DNA from: Ephydatia muelleri
Taxonomy: Eukaryota > Porifera > Demospongiae > Spongillida > Spongillidae
Reading direction: 5' to 3'
DNA: 64,000 nucleotides
Assembly: GCA_013339895.1 (NCBI GenBank)
Contig: JABACO010000071.1
Location: forward strand, 90,751-154,750
The notes under the pieces were generated by a model. That model worked only from the letters and a program-made list of their open reading frames with translations, searched no databases and was not told the DNA's origin. Below are positions 21,600 through 33,832 of the stretch, piece by piece. Every line of letters begins with the position of its first letter. The first letter of the stretch is position 1. The translations under genes and the position numbers were made by a program.

Positions 21600-23175
21600 A
21601 AACATTTTGATTTTTTGGGTTTGGGTTAGGGAAACCTCCGAAAGCGAGAGCGAGGCTGTTGCTGCTATAACTAATGCTACAAGACCAAGTCGTCTGGCAA
21701 CCCAAGTGGAACAGCTCGGTAAGCAGATTGAGACGTTGAAATTACAGCTGGCAGCTACGAACAATGGAAGTACCTATCCGAGATCACGCCCGAACGACGC
21801 TGTATCGCGGAAAAGAAGCGATGGCGTCGTGTGCTGGTACTTTGACAAGCGGGGTCATATTAAACGAAATTGTGCAAAACTAAAGACCTGCAGTCGAAAC
21901 TGCAGCCGTGTGGTCTTGTTTGTCAGTTGATGGAAGGCTTGGTAAGCTTGTTATAAAGATATTGATATAGATACAGGTTCGGCTGTCACTTTGGTTCGTG
22001 AAGACGTGTGGAAAAAGGTGCAACAATCTCCAAAGACAATCAAGGCACCGGTTCACTCTGCATGTTGTTGCAGCCAATGGAGAGAAGTTGGAGTTGGTGG
22101 GGCAAGGTGAAGTAAGTATAACCATAGGAGGGGTGCCTAGAAGGCATATGGTGCTTGTTACGAAGCATCTAGTGTATACTAGGGGTTGATTTGTTGATTA
22201 AACATGCGTGTGTAGTAGATCTACAACAACATACCTTTGTCATTGATGGGAAATAATCATACAGGGGTAGCAGAAGATGTGTGTTTTGTGAGCATTTCGG
22301 AAACGGTGACTGTACCCGCCTGCTGTCAGATGTACATTTCTGCCTCTGCCCATGACAAAAAGGAAGCAGGTGCTGTTTTGTTGGAGCCACTGGACACATT
22401 CATGGAAGATCACGGGCTTTCGGTGGCGCGGTCATTGTCGCAAGTGCATGAGTTGCAATCATCTGGTAGTTCAGGTCCTCAACCCTGGTCCAGCTCCTGT
22501 GGTAGTTCAGGTCCTCAACCCTGGTCCAGCTCCTGTGGTAGTTCAGGTCCTCAACCCTGGTCCAGCTCCTGTGGTAGTTCAGGTCCTCAACCCTGGTCCA
22601 GCTCCTGTGGTTGTTAACAAGGATGTTAGAGTGGGCGTGATCAAGGGCGTGATCAAGCCAGTCACGGATTCTTCCCTATCGGTCCATACAATTGACACTG
22701 GAGATAACCAACTGATTCGTCAACCGATTCGTCAACATCCAAGAAGGCTCCCATTTCACCAGCACAAAGAAGTGAGTGAGTTAGTTAATAGCATGTTATC
22801 CAGGGAGTCCTTGGGCATCGCCTGTGGTTCTTGTAAGGAAAAAAGATGGGAAGACAAGGTTTTGTGTGGACTTTCGTAAACTTAATGACTGCACACGCAA
22901 GGATGCACAGCCTCTGCCCAGAATTGATGAGCCATTGGATGCTTTGGATGCTTTGGGTGGTGCATATTTATTCTCAACTCCAGTGGGTATTGGCAAGTGG
23001 TGATGGACCCTAAAAGTAAGGAAAAAAACTGCATTTACAACACCTTATGGGCAATACCAGTTTCGGGTCATGCCATTTGGCCTTTGTAATGCCCCAGCAA
23101 CCTTCCAAAGATTAATGGAGCGTGTATTAAGTGGTCTACATTGGACAGCCTGTTTAGTGTATCTGGATTTTTAAT
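21600..23175 (+). mobile_element. Ty3/gypsy-type LTR retrotransposon fossil, Gag to reverse transcriptase part
   Basis: Plus-strand frames show, in order, a coiled Gag segment, a zinc-knuckle-like stretch (VCWYFDKRGHIKRNCAKL), a retropepsin-like motif (DTGSAVTLV) and the front of a reverse transcriptase ([39 protein letters not shown]). No integrase or LTRs were found. The copy is broken in several places and truncated; a 36-bp tandem repeat lies inside it. It looks old. Confidence 0.75.
22465..22612. repeat. 36-bp tandem repeat x 4
   Basis: GGTAGTTCAGGTCCTCAACC plus CTGGTCCAGCTCCTGT, four nearly identical head-to-tail copies inside the Ty3/gypsy fossil. Confidence 0.95.
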
Positions 23176-23299
23176 TATGATTGCATGTACCAGAGCTAGT
23201 GGTTGTATTGTAGTTCAAAAGAACCTTTATGTTTAGGGGGACAACAGTGAGGTACTGCAAGACATACTGGGTACATTAATCAGTATTGCAATAGAGATT

Positions 23300-24060
23300 G
23301 GTTCAAAATTTTGTTTTTGTATGCTATTCAAAAGCAGAACATGGTTTGTATTTTGTGGGATGTGTTCTATTTCCGGATACATCACATCGCCGTTCTAGTA
23401 AATTAATTACGGAACCTTATGAAAATTGTAACAAAGCTTGTGAAGACCTTAAAACACATGTGCAGTGTGAGTATCACTGTAACTCAAAGGCAAAACTGTG
23501 GGCTTTTAGAGACACAAATGATAATCCTGCTGGCAGGATTGATATAACAATTGTCGAGGAAAATACTACAGCAATGCAGCATAATCGTCAAGTACTGAGG
23601 TCTATTTTGAAATGGTTGGATTTTTGTGAAAAACAAGGCATAGCCTCCTTAAGAGGTCACAGGGATGATGAGTCTATTTCAAGTTCTAATAAGGGAAACT
23701 TTAGAGCTCTATTAGCTTTTCGTGTAGATGCTGGAAACAAGGTTCTTGAGCATCATTTCGATACCTGTGCGACCTACTTCTTTGTGTTAAACAATTTATT
23801 CAGACCAAATTAATTAACGAGGTTAAGAATCAGGCAATTGGAGCATATTATGGGTTTCAGTGTGATGAGGTCACAGACAGTAGCAACTGGGAGCAACTAG
23901 GCCTAGACCATCAACCAGTAGAGCAGCTGCTTGAATACATATCATGTGATTGTACTGCTGGTGAAGCACTATGCCAAAATGTTATTCAAGCATTGACTGA
24001 ACTTCGCCGATCGCAGACAATGGATGGAACAGGCAACATGGCTGGTAAGTATGCAGAAGG
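23300..24060 (+). pseudogene. hAT/ZMYM1-like transposase fragment (N-terminal half)
   Basis: The first frame holds CKNV-style features of TTF-type/ZMYM1-like proteins: [25 protein letters not shown], shortened here to its key blocks GCVLF and [10 protein letters not shown], then [33 protein letters not shown] and [13 protein letters not shown]. After a stop the sequence continues in another frame with GAYYGFQCDEVTDSS, the typical next block carrying a catalytic Asp. It is therefore broken by at least one shift. This family supplies hAT transposases and domesticated zinc-finger proteins. No ends or target duplication were found. Confidence 0.65.
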
Positions 24061-24064
24061 AATC

Positions 24065-24590
24065 ACCAAGGGCATTATATCACTACTGCTCCATGCAGCT
24101 ATGATTTAAACCTTGCTTTTTGCCAAGCTTGTGATGTAAATGAAATTCATTTAATGCTGGACACCCTGAAGCAGTTAGGTTTGTTTTTCATGAATTTTTG
24201 GGGCAGTATGCTCCACTATCAGAGAGGAGAGTTGTAGGAGAAGGATGCACATGGGGTCCTGGGGAAGAGTGCCAAGGTATGACCGTATAAGGTCTAGGCA
24301 TATTGAGTGGAGTACTCACCGAGGAGCCAAAGGACTTGTCAGGGTTAATGATCTTATTAATAAATACGCTGATGACAATGTCATTAGTGTCTGACTCAGG
24401 ATCAGGGGGTCCCCCAGGAGGCTGTCCTCCTCATGCTGAGAAGGTTGGAATCACAATGTACTGGAGGATCTGATGGAGCAAGGGAAAGTGAGGAAGTGAA
24501 GGTGAAGGGAGGTAAGAGGGAGGGAGGATAAATGGTATGTGTAATTTGCCAGAGATGTCCCTGCTGGTGTACATGTACATGACTACAGGA
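24065..24590. other. stretch with no recognised gene
   Basis: Short frames only. 24230-24480 could be transposon-derived but no motif supports a name. Confidence 0.4.
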
Positions 24591-24595
24591 GGACA

Positions 24596-24965
24596 GGAGA
24601 GAGGGAGTGAGGGAGTGAGGGAGGGAGGGAGGGAGGGAGGGGAAAAAAAAGTGGAGGGAGGGAGGGGGGAGCGAGGAGGAATGGGAGGAGGCGAGGGAGG
24701 GAGGGAGGGATGGGAGGGGGGAGGAGGGAGGTCTTGGAGGGAGTTGGGGAGGGAGGGAGCTTGCTGGGGAGGGAGGGAGGGCAGGGTTGCGGGCAGGGGG
24801 TGATGGGCGGGATGGGAGGGGGAGGGTCAGGGGGGGGAGGTGAGGGAGTGAGGGAGGAGGGAGGGAGGCAGGGAGGGATGGAGGGAGGAGGGCGGGAGGG
24901 AAGGAAGGGAGTGCGATTGGGGGAGGCGGGGGGGAGTAGGTCCCACGACGGAGAGAAGAAAGGAA
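24596..24965. repeat. GGGAGGGA-type purine tract
   Basis: About 370 bp of almost uninterrupted G/A on the plus strand with a loose GGGA/GGGAGG unit. The frames it opens on both strands are artefacts. Confidence 0.9.
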
Positions 24966-25722
24966 GGAGGCGAGACGGGATAGAGCAAAGACGATGAAAC
25001 ACCACTAAGTGATCGAAGTGGCTGCAGCACTGATGACGCCCAACACTATGTTCCAACTGGAGTGCAGTGCCCGCGGGCTAGACTGGAGGACCTGTCCAAC
25101 AGATAACGTACTGAGCACAGATAATATACATGTACCATGCACACTGTTATTTGCGCATGTTGCACACAGTAGCAGAGAAGACATACACGTACATGTACAA
25201 AGTGGAGGCCGGTGGTGTTGTAGCTGATCACAGTAAGGGGCAGGACACCCGACAGAGCACCATTGCAATACAAACTGAAGTTGATGAGGATGCCATTACT
25301 GTGAGTTGGCAAGTCCCAAGACACAATGATGTAGGTGGAGCCCACATTCTGCACCGACATCAATTCCATCCGGTGCTGGGGGAAGGAGGGGGAAGAGGAT
25401 GACATCACATGCACACAATGACATCACACATACATGTACATGTATACACAGTCAGTGACACACACATACACACGCACACACAATCACACACACCGAGGTA
25501 CCATTCAGGAGGGGATAAGACACATGCTGTAAGGGGTTGCAATGCCATATCTGCTCGACGTGCTGGAAAATCCCTCAAAGTAGACTTTCATGGTCAGCAG
25601 TGGGACAATCGCGGCAATGATGGCCGCCGTGTGCACCGTGACGTAGAAGGTATTGGAGGCCTGCTCAAACAGCACCACGTGCCCCTGGCCATCACAGAGG
25701 TTACAGGAGGGGACTGCACCAT

Positions 25723-28700
25723 GTGATGCATCATGCAGCTCTTTTCAAAGAAGAGCTGGGCACAGTGAAAGGAGTAGTGGCAAAAGTCCATGTGGAAGCA
25801 ACAGCAGCTCCATCTTTCTACAAATATCGTTCAGCCCCATTTATTATGAAGGAAAAGATAGAGAAAGAGCTAGAGCGCTTGGAGCTAGCAGGAATTATCA
25901 CACCTGTACAATTTTCAGAGTGGGCCGCCCCAATAGTACCGGTGGTGAAAGCTGATGGTTCGATAAGAATTTGTGGGGATTATAAATTAACACTGAATCG
26001 TGTAGCCAGGATAGAAACATACCCTATTCCACGTGTTGAAGAGTTGTTTGCCGTTTTACGAGGAGGTGAAAAGTTCTCCAAAATAGATTTGTCAAGTGCA
26101 TATCAGCAGATTGTTCTAGATGAGCAGTCTAGGCCTTATACCACCATTAACACTCACAAAGGGCTTTTTATGTATAACAGATTGACATTTGGTATAGCAT
26201 CGGCTCCAGCAATTTTCCAACGTACGATGGAAACCATCCTACAGGGGTGTCAGCGTACATGCGTGTACTTTGATGACATATTGGTTACAGGGTCTTCAAA
26301 CGACGAACATTTGGCTAATCTGGATAGTGTGCTTTGTAAACTCGAGGGAGCGGGCTTACGACTCAACCGGGCTAAGTGTGCATTTATGCTACCTAGTGTT
26401 GAGTATTTAGGGCATAGAATCGACAGGGAGGGATTGCACCCTACTGAAGAGAAGGTCATAGCAATCCACAATGCACCTGTACCTACAAGCGTAACAGTGC
26501 TGAAATCATTTCTGGGACTCCTTAATTACTATTCTAAGTTCTTACCCAACGTATCATCCACGTTGGCACCACTGTATCTACTGTTACGAAAGAAGCAGAA
26601 GTGGGTATGGGGTAAAGAGCAAGAGGAAGCTTTCCTCAGAGCTAAAAGAATGCTTCAGTCATCGGCTCTATTGGTTCATTATGATGGGAACAAGCCGTTG
26701 CTGTTAGCATGTGACGCATCCTCATACGGAGTGGGTGCTGTGTTATCACATGTGATGTCTGATGGGTCAGAAAAACCCATTGCGTTCGCATCACGATCAA
26801 TGACAGCTGCTGAAAAAGGGTACTCGCAGCTCGACTAAGAAGCCTTGGCCATCATATTTGGAGTTACTAAATTCCATCAATATGTGTATGGAAGAATCTT
26901 CACTATTGTGTCAGACCATAAGCCATTAATATACATTCTTGGTGAGAAAAATGCTATTCCACCAATGGCTTCAGCTAGGGTACAACGGTGGGCTTTGACG
27001 CTTTCTGGCTATCAATACACCATTAAGTACAAGGAAGGCATAACACATGGTAACGCTGATGCACTCAGTAGGTTGCCGTGTCCCTGTACCAGTGATGCAA
27101 AAGCTCAACAGACCCCAGGTGAATTGGTGGGGTTGATCGATCTGCTAAACTCCTCAGCCACAACAGCCAATCAAATACGGAAGTGGACGGATAAGGATCC
27201 TACACTGTCCCGGGTGAGACAATTTCTTTTGACAGGATGGCCCAGTAGCAACTTAGCAGAGGAGTTCAAACCGTATGTGACTAGAAAGTTAGAACTTAGT
27301 GTTTTGGATGGGTGCGTGTTGTGGGGAGCAAGAGTTGTGATACCACCTCAAGGGAGAGCAAATATCCTGCAGGAGTTACACGAGGTCCATTTGGGTATGA
27401 ACAAAATGAAGGGTTTAGCTCATGGGTATGTTTGGTGGCCTAAATTAGACAGTGACATAGAAGACCTGGTGCGGAAGTGTGATGTGTGTCAATCTTCAAG
27501 GTCTTTACCGGCAGTAGCTCCACTGCACCCTTGGGAGTGGCCACAGCAACCCTGGTCTCGTTTGCACCTAGATTTTGCGGGACCTTTCTTGGGTCACATG
27601 TACTTAGTGCTTGTGGATGCTTATTCTAAATGGATGGAAGTCCAAGTGATGAAAACAATTACATCCTCAGCAACAATCGAAAAACTCAGCGCTATATTTG
27701 CTACTCACGGACTTCCTTGTAAAATTGTGACTGACAATGGACCCTCCTTTGTTAGTCAAGAGTTTAGAGAATTTATGGAACAGAATGGGATTGTGCATAT
27801 TAAGTCTGCACCATATCACCCAGCAACTAATGGTTTAGCGGAACGTGCTGTGCAAACTTTCAAGCAAGGTTTAAGGCATAACAGCATTGGCACAATAGAA
27901 ACCAGGCTGTCAAGGTTCTTGTTTCATTATAGAATCACTCCACATAGTACAACCGGTTTGTCACCAGCGGAGTTGCTGTTCGGAAGGAGACCTCGATCTC
28001 GGTTGGACCTAGTACATCCCGACTTGTCAAATAAAGTAGAGTTGAGTCAAGCAAGACAGAAACAAGGTCATGACACACCAAATATGGTATCCTGTACTTT
28101 CAGCTTGGGGGACAGAGTTTATGTATATGATTTTCACAACCCACACAAATGGATTCCTGGTATTGTAGTGGAACTGACAGGAAGTCTTTCTTACAAGGTG
28201 AGATTGCAGGATGGTGTGGTAGTTCGTCGTCACGTGAATCATATTAGAAGTCGTGCTGCAGTTGCAGGTGGTGAGCTTAACGCTGATCCTGTTGCACCAA
28301 CGGCCACCTACCTTCAGCCAGACATCATGGATGATGGTCCAACTTCAGATATGTCCTATGACCCAGCACCACTAGCAGATAGCACAGCCACTGAAGAAGA
28401 TAGAGATGCAGTTATCATCCCAGAGGACTCTGACACCGGTCCACAGGAGGCAGTAAACCTTCCTCAGGAGGTAGCACCAGTTCCACCGATGACCTTGCGG
28501 AGATCAACCCGAGTTAGACAAGCACCTGACCGCTACTAGACAGAGAACAAACATATTGACTATTATTGAAGTGCATAAATGTATAGTTGTGTGTTAAGGG
28601 GGGAGGAATGTGATGTATTGGCATACGTATATTTAGAGTGCAGTTGTGCGCATGCTCATTGATTGAATGATCCTTTTTTGTTAATGAGTGAATCGTGACT

Positions 28701-28740
28701 GAGAGCCAAGTCTGGGGGTCCAAGACACCACACACCACAC
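25723..28740 (+). mobile_element. Ty3/gypsy-type LTR retrotransposon fossil inside the usherin-like gene
   Basis: Two long plus-strand frames cover a full reverse transcriptase (ICGDYKLTLN; FSKIDLSSAYQQI; VYFDDILVTG), RNase H (LLACDASSYGVGAVL), an integrase HHCC finger and DDE core (LHLDFAGPF; VTDNGPSF; YHPATNGLAERAVQ) and a C-terminal tail. A TGTGATG at 28609 probably starts a 3' LTR; Gag, protease and a 5' LTR are not seen. The pol part is nearly whole with about one interruption, so it looks younger than the other gypsy fossils here. It lies opposite to, and between exons of, the usherin-like gene. Confidence 0.88.
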
Positions 28741-29459
28741 TCGCACCGACGTACAAGCTCAACATGACCGATGAGTTCTGAAGCTCACAGTGTGCCACTG
28801 ACCATCATTGAAGGTTCTGGTACTGTTGGATCCAACGACAGCTGGTCCATAGCCCACATAAAATATTAACCATGGCAACCCGCCATGAGGCTTCACCCCC
28901 AGGAAGTCAGTCATTACACTGTTGATCTGGTAGAAGAGAATGCCGCTGGGGTTGTAGGTATGGAACTGGACTGTGGCCTGGTTAATAAAACCACAAAGGA
29001 ACACGTGCCCGCTGAATGTAGCCAGGCCCCTACCGTCAAAGGAGGTGCCCACATCTCTGACTGGGACTTAAGGCTGGGTACTCGATGATGCAAGGTGTAG
29101 GCAGTGATGACATAGTCGGGTTGGAGGGGAGCATTCCATTGGAGGGACATGGAAGAGGAATTGGTATTGAGGATGAGGGGGGAGCTTGGCCCACAGGTGC
29201 TTAAGGGCGTGAGAAAGATACAAAGTGGTTGTCAATGACCACTTGGGGCTTTGTTGAATTTAATTGAACACATAACACATAACCCACACACACATCATGT
29301 GCACATGGCACACATGCATGCAAATGCTGCTTGTGTCTGCTAAGTGCACAAACTGAATGATGAAGTCCTGCCATTTTCTTTAGCAAGAAGAGAAGGCCAT
29401 AAAACATGTATCTACAACACCAAATCATACACATGTACATGTACCTGCAACACAAACAA

Positions 29460-29650
29460 CATACACACACATACATGTAAACACACACCACACACACACA
29501 TACACATGTGCACATGCACAGACACACACGCATGTACACACACACAACACACACACACAACACACACAGCACAGACACACACGCATGTACACACACACAA
29601 CACACACACACAAAACACACACACACAACACACACACACGGTCCACATAC
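29460..29650. repeat. (CA)n-rich simple sequence in an intron of the usherin-like gene
   Basis: CACACA runs with CATGTACA interruptions. The Cys/Val and Thr/His frames here are artefacts. Confidence 0.9.
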
Positions 29651-30539
29651 ACAACATATACGTACCACTATCCAGTGTTGTGACATTGACAACACCACCA
29701 GTCTGACATCCAGCTGTGGTGCATGCTGCTTCCACAAAGCTGTACTGCGTTGACGGCTGTAGGTTATGTACCACGGGACACTGGAGGTAGTGAGAAGGAC
29801 GTTCCCCAGTACGGAAACAGCTTACACATTGTAGGCTGTGATGATCCCATTGAGAACTGAGGGGTTAAACTACATCACATTGACAGAGGAAGAGGAGAGT
29901 GCCAGAAGCTGAGGGCTTGGAACCCCCAATGGTGCTGTGAAAGGGACCAAGATGTGACAACCATACACAAATACACACACACATACACATGACAGTGTAC
30001 ATGTATGTGAGTATGTGTGCGAGGCTACTTGTGTGAATGTGAGTATGCATGAATACATATGTTCACACACACACATACACACACACACGTGCCTCACATT
30101 GATTTTCATTGCAAGACAGGGGGTGTGGCACCTACATGTACTTACACAGCATGCGGCGTGAGCGAGGCTACAAATACAAGTGGTGGTCACAATAAATGGG
30201 TGGGGTATATATAATAATCGGAGATCAAACACTTCCAAAGGGTGGGGTTTCCCCAAGAAAGATGCCCCATCATACTGGATCAGCAGGCCGTTTGGATTGG
30301 ACAGTGCAGTCACAGCGTTCAAAGCAGTAACATTGGGAGCAGCCTGGGATGTGGACATGGCTTGTAATGTCTTCAAGCTGCTTGAGTTGCTTTGGCCACA
30401 CCCACCGGATGTGTAGGCCTGTACCAGTATGTACGCTGTAAACAGTTGTAGTCCATATACAGTGTATGGTATTGGACAGGGCAGGGATTTACCACTCCCA
30501 CCCCCTATCCACCCCCTGGTTTGCCCCTAATTTGAATAA

Positions 30540-30846
30540 CCCAGGGAGAAGGCCAACAGTATACCATATCCACACTCAACAAGGCCTACAGAATAGGGAG
30601 AAGGCCAACAGTATAGGGAGAAGGCCAGCAGTACAGGGAGAAGGCCACCAGTCTAACAATAAAGGAAGAAGACCAACAGTATAAGGAGACGGGCAATGAA
30701 CGGTTCGGGAGTAAAGGGAGCCGAAGGCTACCACTGGTTACAGTACAGGGAAATGTCCACCATTATAGAGAGATGGCCAACTGTACTAGTATAGGGACAG
30801 GGGTGGATCTGGGGGTGGGGGGGGGGGGGGGGGGCACCGGGGGCAC

Positions 30847-30884
<38 letters not shown>

Positions 30885-31460
30885 TTCCGTTCATCTAATT
30901 ATATATTCATGTTACGTAATCGTACCGTGTAACTGCTGATGTAGCGTATGAAAGAAGTATTAACGCTTCGCGACCATTCAAAAGCGACCACGAAGGCTCT
31001 TCGCCTCACTGTATGACAAAAATGCATAAACTAGCTACATACTAGTATCAGTAGTACATGTACTTTCATGCTTTTGTATTAAGTGATAAGTGCTAATGTT
31101 TCATTATGAATGTGTGTCAGTATTGCTATATTGCTCAAAGCTTCCGCGCTTCGCGCGGAAGGGGGCACTTTCCCCTCCCGCACCCACCCCCTTCCTGTGC
31201 CCCCCCCCCCTCCCCCCCCCCACTTCTAATTTCCTGGATCCGTCCCTGAGGGAGAAGGCCATATCTACTCCTTCCAAGATATGCACATACCTGTAGGGCC
31301 GAACACTACCCACTGCCGAACATATCCTACGCTACTAAATTCACATAGTATACTCACCAAAACACCTGCGTCTCAGAAGATGAAAGCATGAAGGGCATAC
31401 GTAGTTCGATCCCTGCATGCATCATTGTGCCTAATTGATGCGCTCCACTTCTCCACAGCT
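30540..31460 (-). repeat. second, inverted copy of the 15358-15960 repeat, with an insertion
   Basis: AGGGAGAAGGCCAACAGTAT units at 30540-30690 and the unique part at 31250-31460 are the reverse complement of 15575-15915 and 15358-15560. The copy is interrupted at about 30788-31252 by a G/C-run element. Confidence 0.75.
30797..31252. mobile_element. non-autonomous hAT-like element with poly-G/poly-C ends
   Basis: The left end CAGGGGTGGATCTGGGGG and, read from the right, CAGGGACGGATCCAGG are inverted partners of the CAGNGGCGGATC type. Long G and C runs lie just inside both ends. AGGGA occurs outside both ends, but the target is itself an AGGGAGAAGG repeat, so the duplication length is unclear. 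Confidence 0.6.
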
Positions 31461-31699
31461 GATAAGATTTTAATTTGTGTATCGGTACTTATAATTTCAT
31501 GCACCATTTTATAATGCCATAGCAGTACAGCTAACAAGCAACTTGTCTTTCAATAACTTTTTTCCTCATAATTTCACAATGGTTGAGAGTGGGTTTCACA
31601 CCGCAAGCTCATATTGAGTGAGCGAACCTAGATTGTACTTCCTACTTGAAGTGGATCAACCAATGCATTATCAAGCGTGTTTTAATTAATACAATGTTA

Positions 31700-32512
31700 T
31701 AGACCTTATTCGACCGCAATTATGAATAAATTATTGCGTGACTTGCATGTGACATGATTGATTGTTTATTGAGAAAGGCGTCGCCGTTATTGAGTATGGC
31801 TGAACAATTGGATGCGTTTAAGCAGCTTGATGCAGTCGGGAAGTCACGCTATAATGAAAAACTTGGTATGCTAGGCATAACAACAGATCCGTACATGACT
31901 CCAAAAGATGCTTGGGACTACAACCCCTCTCGTTGGCCTGACGAACATAATAAATGCAACGCTTTGCGAGTTCATGACATACGAAGACGGGTATACGAAG
32001 GGTTCAAAACATAATATCCCAGTGCAGAAACCGTCGTAGAATACACCGAGCGAATTTAAAACACATACATGTCTAAAGGAATGAAGCTAGCCTTACACAA
32101 ACCATACTATATTAAACTAAGTGTTTGAACGATAAGTCACTAAGTTCTTACAGGCCATTCACCAAAAACACATTTCCCAGTGCGTAATGGTGCGCTACGT
32201 ACAAATTCAGTAACACAGTACCTCTAATGTGTACACGAAGCAACGTAGCCTTACACAAAGCCTTTGTGCGCCATTTATAATGGCTAATCAAGCTGAGAAG
32301 TTCAAAAGTCAAACAACATCGACTACTGGGAATTTTGTAATGGTTACAACCATTCTTATGACATAAAGGCATAGCAAAAAAATACAGCTTTACTTACAAC
32401 AAAAACTGTCGCACAAACGAATATCTTTCGTCTATGTCACGTGACTTAATTGGTCAATATTGCTACAAGCGCGTGACATTTATATATTCATATTGCGGTC
32501 GAATAAGGTCTA
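31700..32512. mobile_element. 813-bp TIR element with TA target duplication
   Basis: The ends share 21 perfect inverted bases starting TAGACCTTATTCGACC and are followed by similar AT-rich sequence. TA lies outside each end (31698-31699 and 32513-32514). It contains one small plus-strand frame (31754-32014). A 2-bp duplication fits Tc1/mariner- or ISL2EU-type elements. Confidence 0.8.
31793..32014 (+). CDS. small protein inside the TIR element, possibly an N-terminal transposon fragment
   Basis: Starting at the internal ATG (MAEQLDAFKQLD), the frame codes about 73 residues with GKSRYNEKLGMLGITTDPYM and PSRWPD. A KSRYNEKL...DPY...WP pattern is, from memory, similar to the N-termini of ISL2EU-type proteins in cnidarians and sponges; this is a weak call. 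It ends naturally before the right TIR, so the element is either an internally deleted copy or carries an intact short protein. No splice extension was found. Confidence 0.35.
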   Translation, partial: SMAEQLDAFKQLDAVGKSRYNEKLGMLGITTDPYMTPKDAWDYNPSRWPDEHNKCNALRVHDIRRRVYEGFKT

Positions 32513-32514
32513 TA

Positions 32515-33040
32515 CATCAGGACTAACACAGCCAATTCTTACCACCTAAAGCTATATCCTCTGTTCACATGACCCGACCTTCGCGTTTTAGCGGGAGGTC
32601 GTTTTGGCGGGAGGTCGGTATCAAGTCCATCTCACAGCGAGCGTGGACTATGTGTTCACATACATGTATAGCGCACGTGCACTATCAGATGGTCGGTATT
32701 GGCTTGATACCCAACCTTCCGCCAAATTATCATTATGCACCTCATCGACAAACCACATGTTGCCCACACGGACCACAGCAAAAAAAAAGGCGCAAATTAT
32801 ATTTTGATTTCCCAAGTGATCTCATATCTGTACCAAAATGTTAACAGACAGATATGAAAAAACAGATCACTTGTGGAATCTAAATATGATTTGCGTCTTT
32901 TTTTAGCTGTGGACAACTGAACCACATCTACCTTTCGTCAGTCACGCGGATAAACCACATCACCGCATCAGTCATGTAGCTCACACGGACAAACCTTTCG
33001 TCGGAAGTTGCGCTTTTCACTCTTTTCCGTCCCCTTTGGA
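32515..33040. repeat. stretch with an imperfect hairpin at 32765-32912
   Basis: CACAGCAAAAAAAAGGCGCA on one side pairs with TGCGTCTTTTTTTAGCTGTG on the other, with AAGTGATCT and AGATCACTT further in. The rest of the stretch has no supported gene. Confidence 0.6.
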
Positions 33041-33200
33041 TAAGTCCTCTCCGTCCCCTTTGGATAGGTCCTCTCCGTCCTCTTTGGATAGGTCCTCTCC
33101 GTCCCCTTTGGATAGGTCCTCTCCGTCCCCTTTGGATAGGTCTTCTCCGTCCCCTTTGGATAGGTCTTCTCCGTCTCCTTTGGATAGGTCATCTCAGTCA
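33040..33200. repeat. 24-bp minisatellite x about 7
   Basis: Unit TCCTCTCCGTCCCCTTTGGA plus TAGG. It opens Ser-Pro-rich and Thr-Tyr-Pro-rich frames on the two strands; neither looks like a gene. 33265-33330 has a further GGGGTCACCCTATCCCACCC repeat. Confidence 0.9.
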
Positions 33201-33832
33201 AAAATCGATAAATGTCATCAAAAGTTGACAATGCGCATGCGGGTATATAGTATCTTATGATTAACACTAGGAGGGGTCACCCTATCCCACCCGGGGGTCA
33301 CCCTATCCCACCCGGGGGTCACCCAATCCTCCGACACTGGCACGGCGGCAATGCATATGGTTATCTGAACCTGGCAGCAGGTTCAATAAAGGATTGATTG
33401 AGGATTGATGAATATCATTCACAAAACTTCACTCGCGTCTGGAGGGACAACGGAGAAACGGATTGCGCATCTCTTTGTCGCGATGGAACGAGAACTCAAA
33501 GATCTACAGTTCTACGTTTGTTCCGTGTCATAAAACGGTGTGCTTTTAGAGAAGCAAACGAATTCCTTTTTCTCGTGCCCAGTTCCAAAATAATTCTTGG
33601 TCGTCTTCTTCTTCTTCTTCTTCTTTAGGAAGGTATAACACGAGTAGTCTCGTACCCAGACCCATGTTTTCACAGCAGCGGATGTATTACATCACCGCTA
33701 CGTGAAAAGTGGGTCTGGTAAAGTCCTATACTCAATTCTGTCCAGCTTCCCCAGAATGTTGGGGAACCAATCAGATTCGAAGTATGCGGTAATTGCATAC
33801 CTTTGTTATAATTAATGATTAATTACCAACAA

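Larger units (their letters stand above)
25220..30420 (-). pseudogene. usherin-like FN3/laminin-G gene, decayed, holding a Ty3/gypsy fossil
   Basis: Minus-strand exons in order: an FN3 end and start (about 30420-30230: TSGGCGQSNSSSLKTLQAMS), an FN3 start (about 29950-29830: PSVLNGIITAYN), an FN3 end (29775-29660: LVHNLQPSTQYSFVEAACTT), an FN3 start (29195-29070: SMSLQWNAPLQPDYVITAYT), a laminin-G domain (29060-28770: NPSGILFYQIN, FNDGQWHTVSF) and, beyond the retroelement, another FN3 start (25385-25220: MELMSVQNVGSTYIIVSWD). Alternating FN3 with laminin G recalls usherin (USH2A), a large matrix/stereocilia protein. A TAG replaces the expected Trp before FNPSVLNG near 29873, and frame changes occur around the laminin-G domain, so this copy looks non-functional. 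The ends of the gene are not visible. Confidence 0.65.

Noticed and set aside
24537-25056. Gly/Glu- and Pro/Ser-rich frames
   Set aside because: Purine-tract artefacts with no conserved residues.
29200-29740. Cys/Val-rich and Thr/His-rich frames
   Set aside because: Products of CA/TG simple sequence in an intron of the usherin-like gene.
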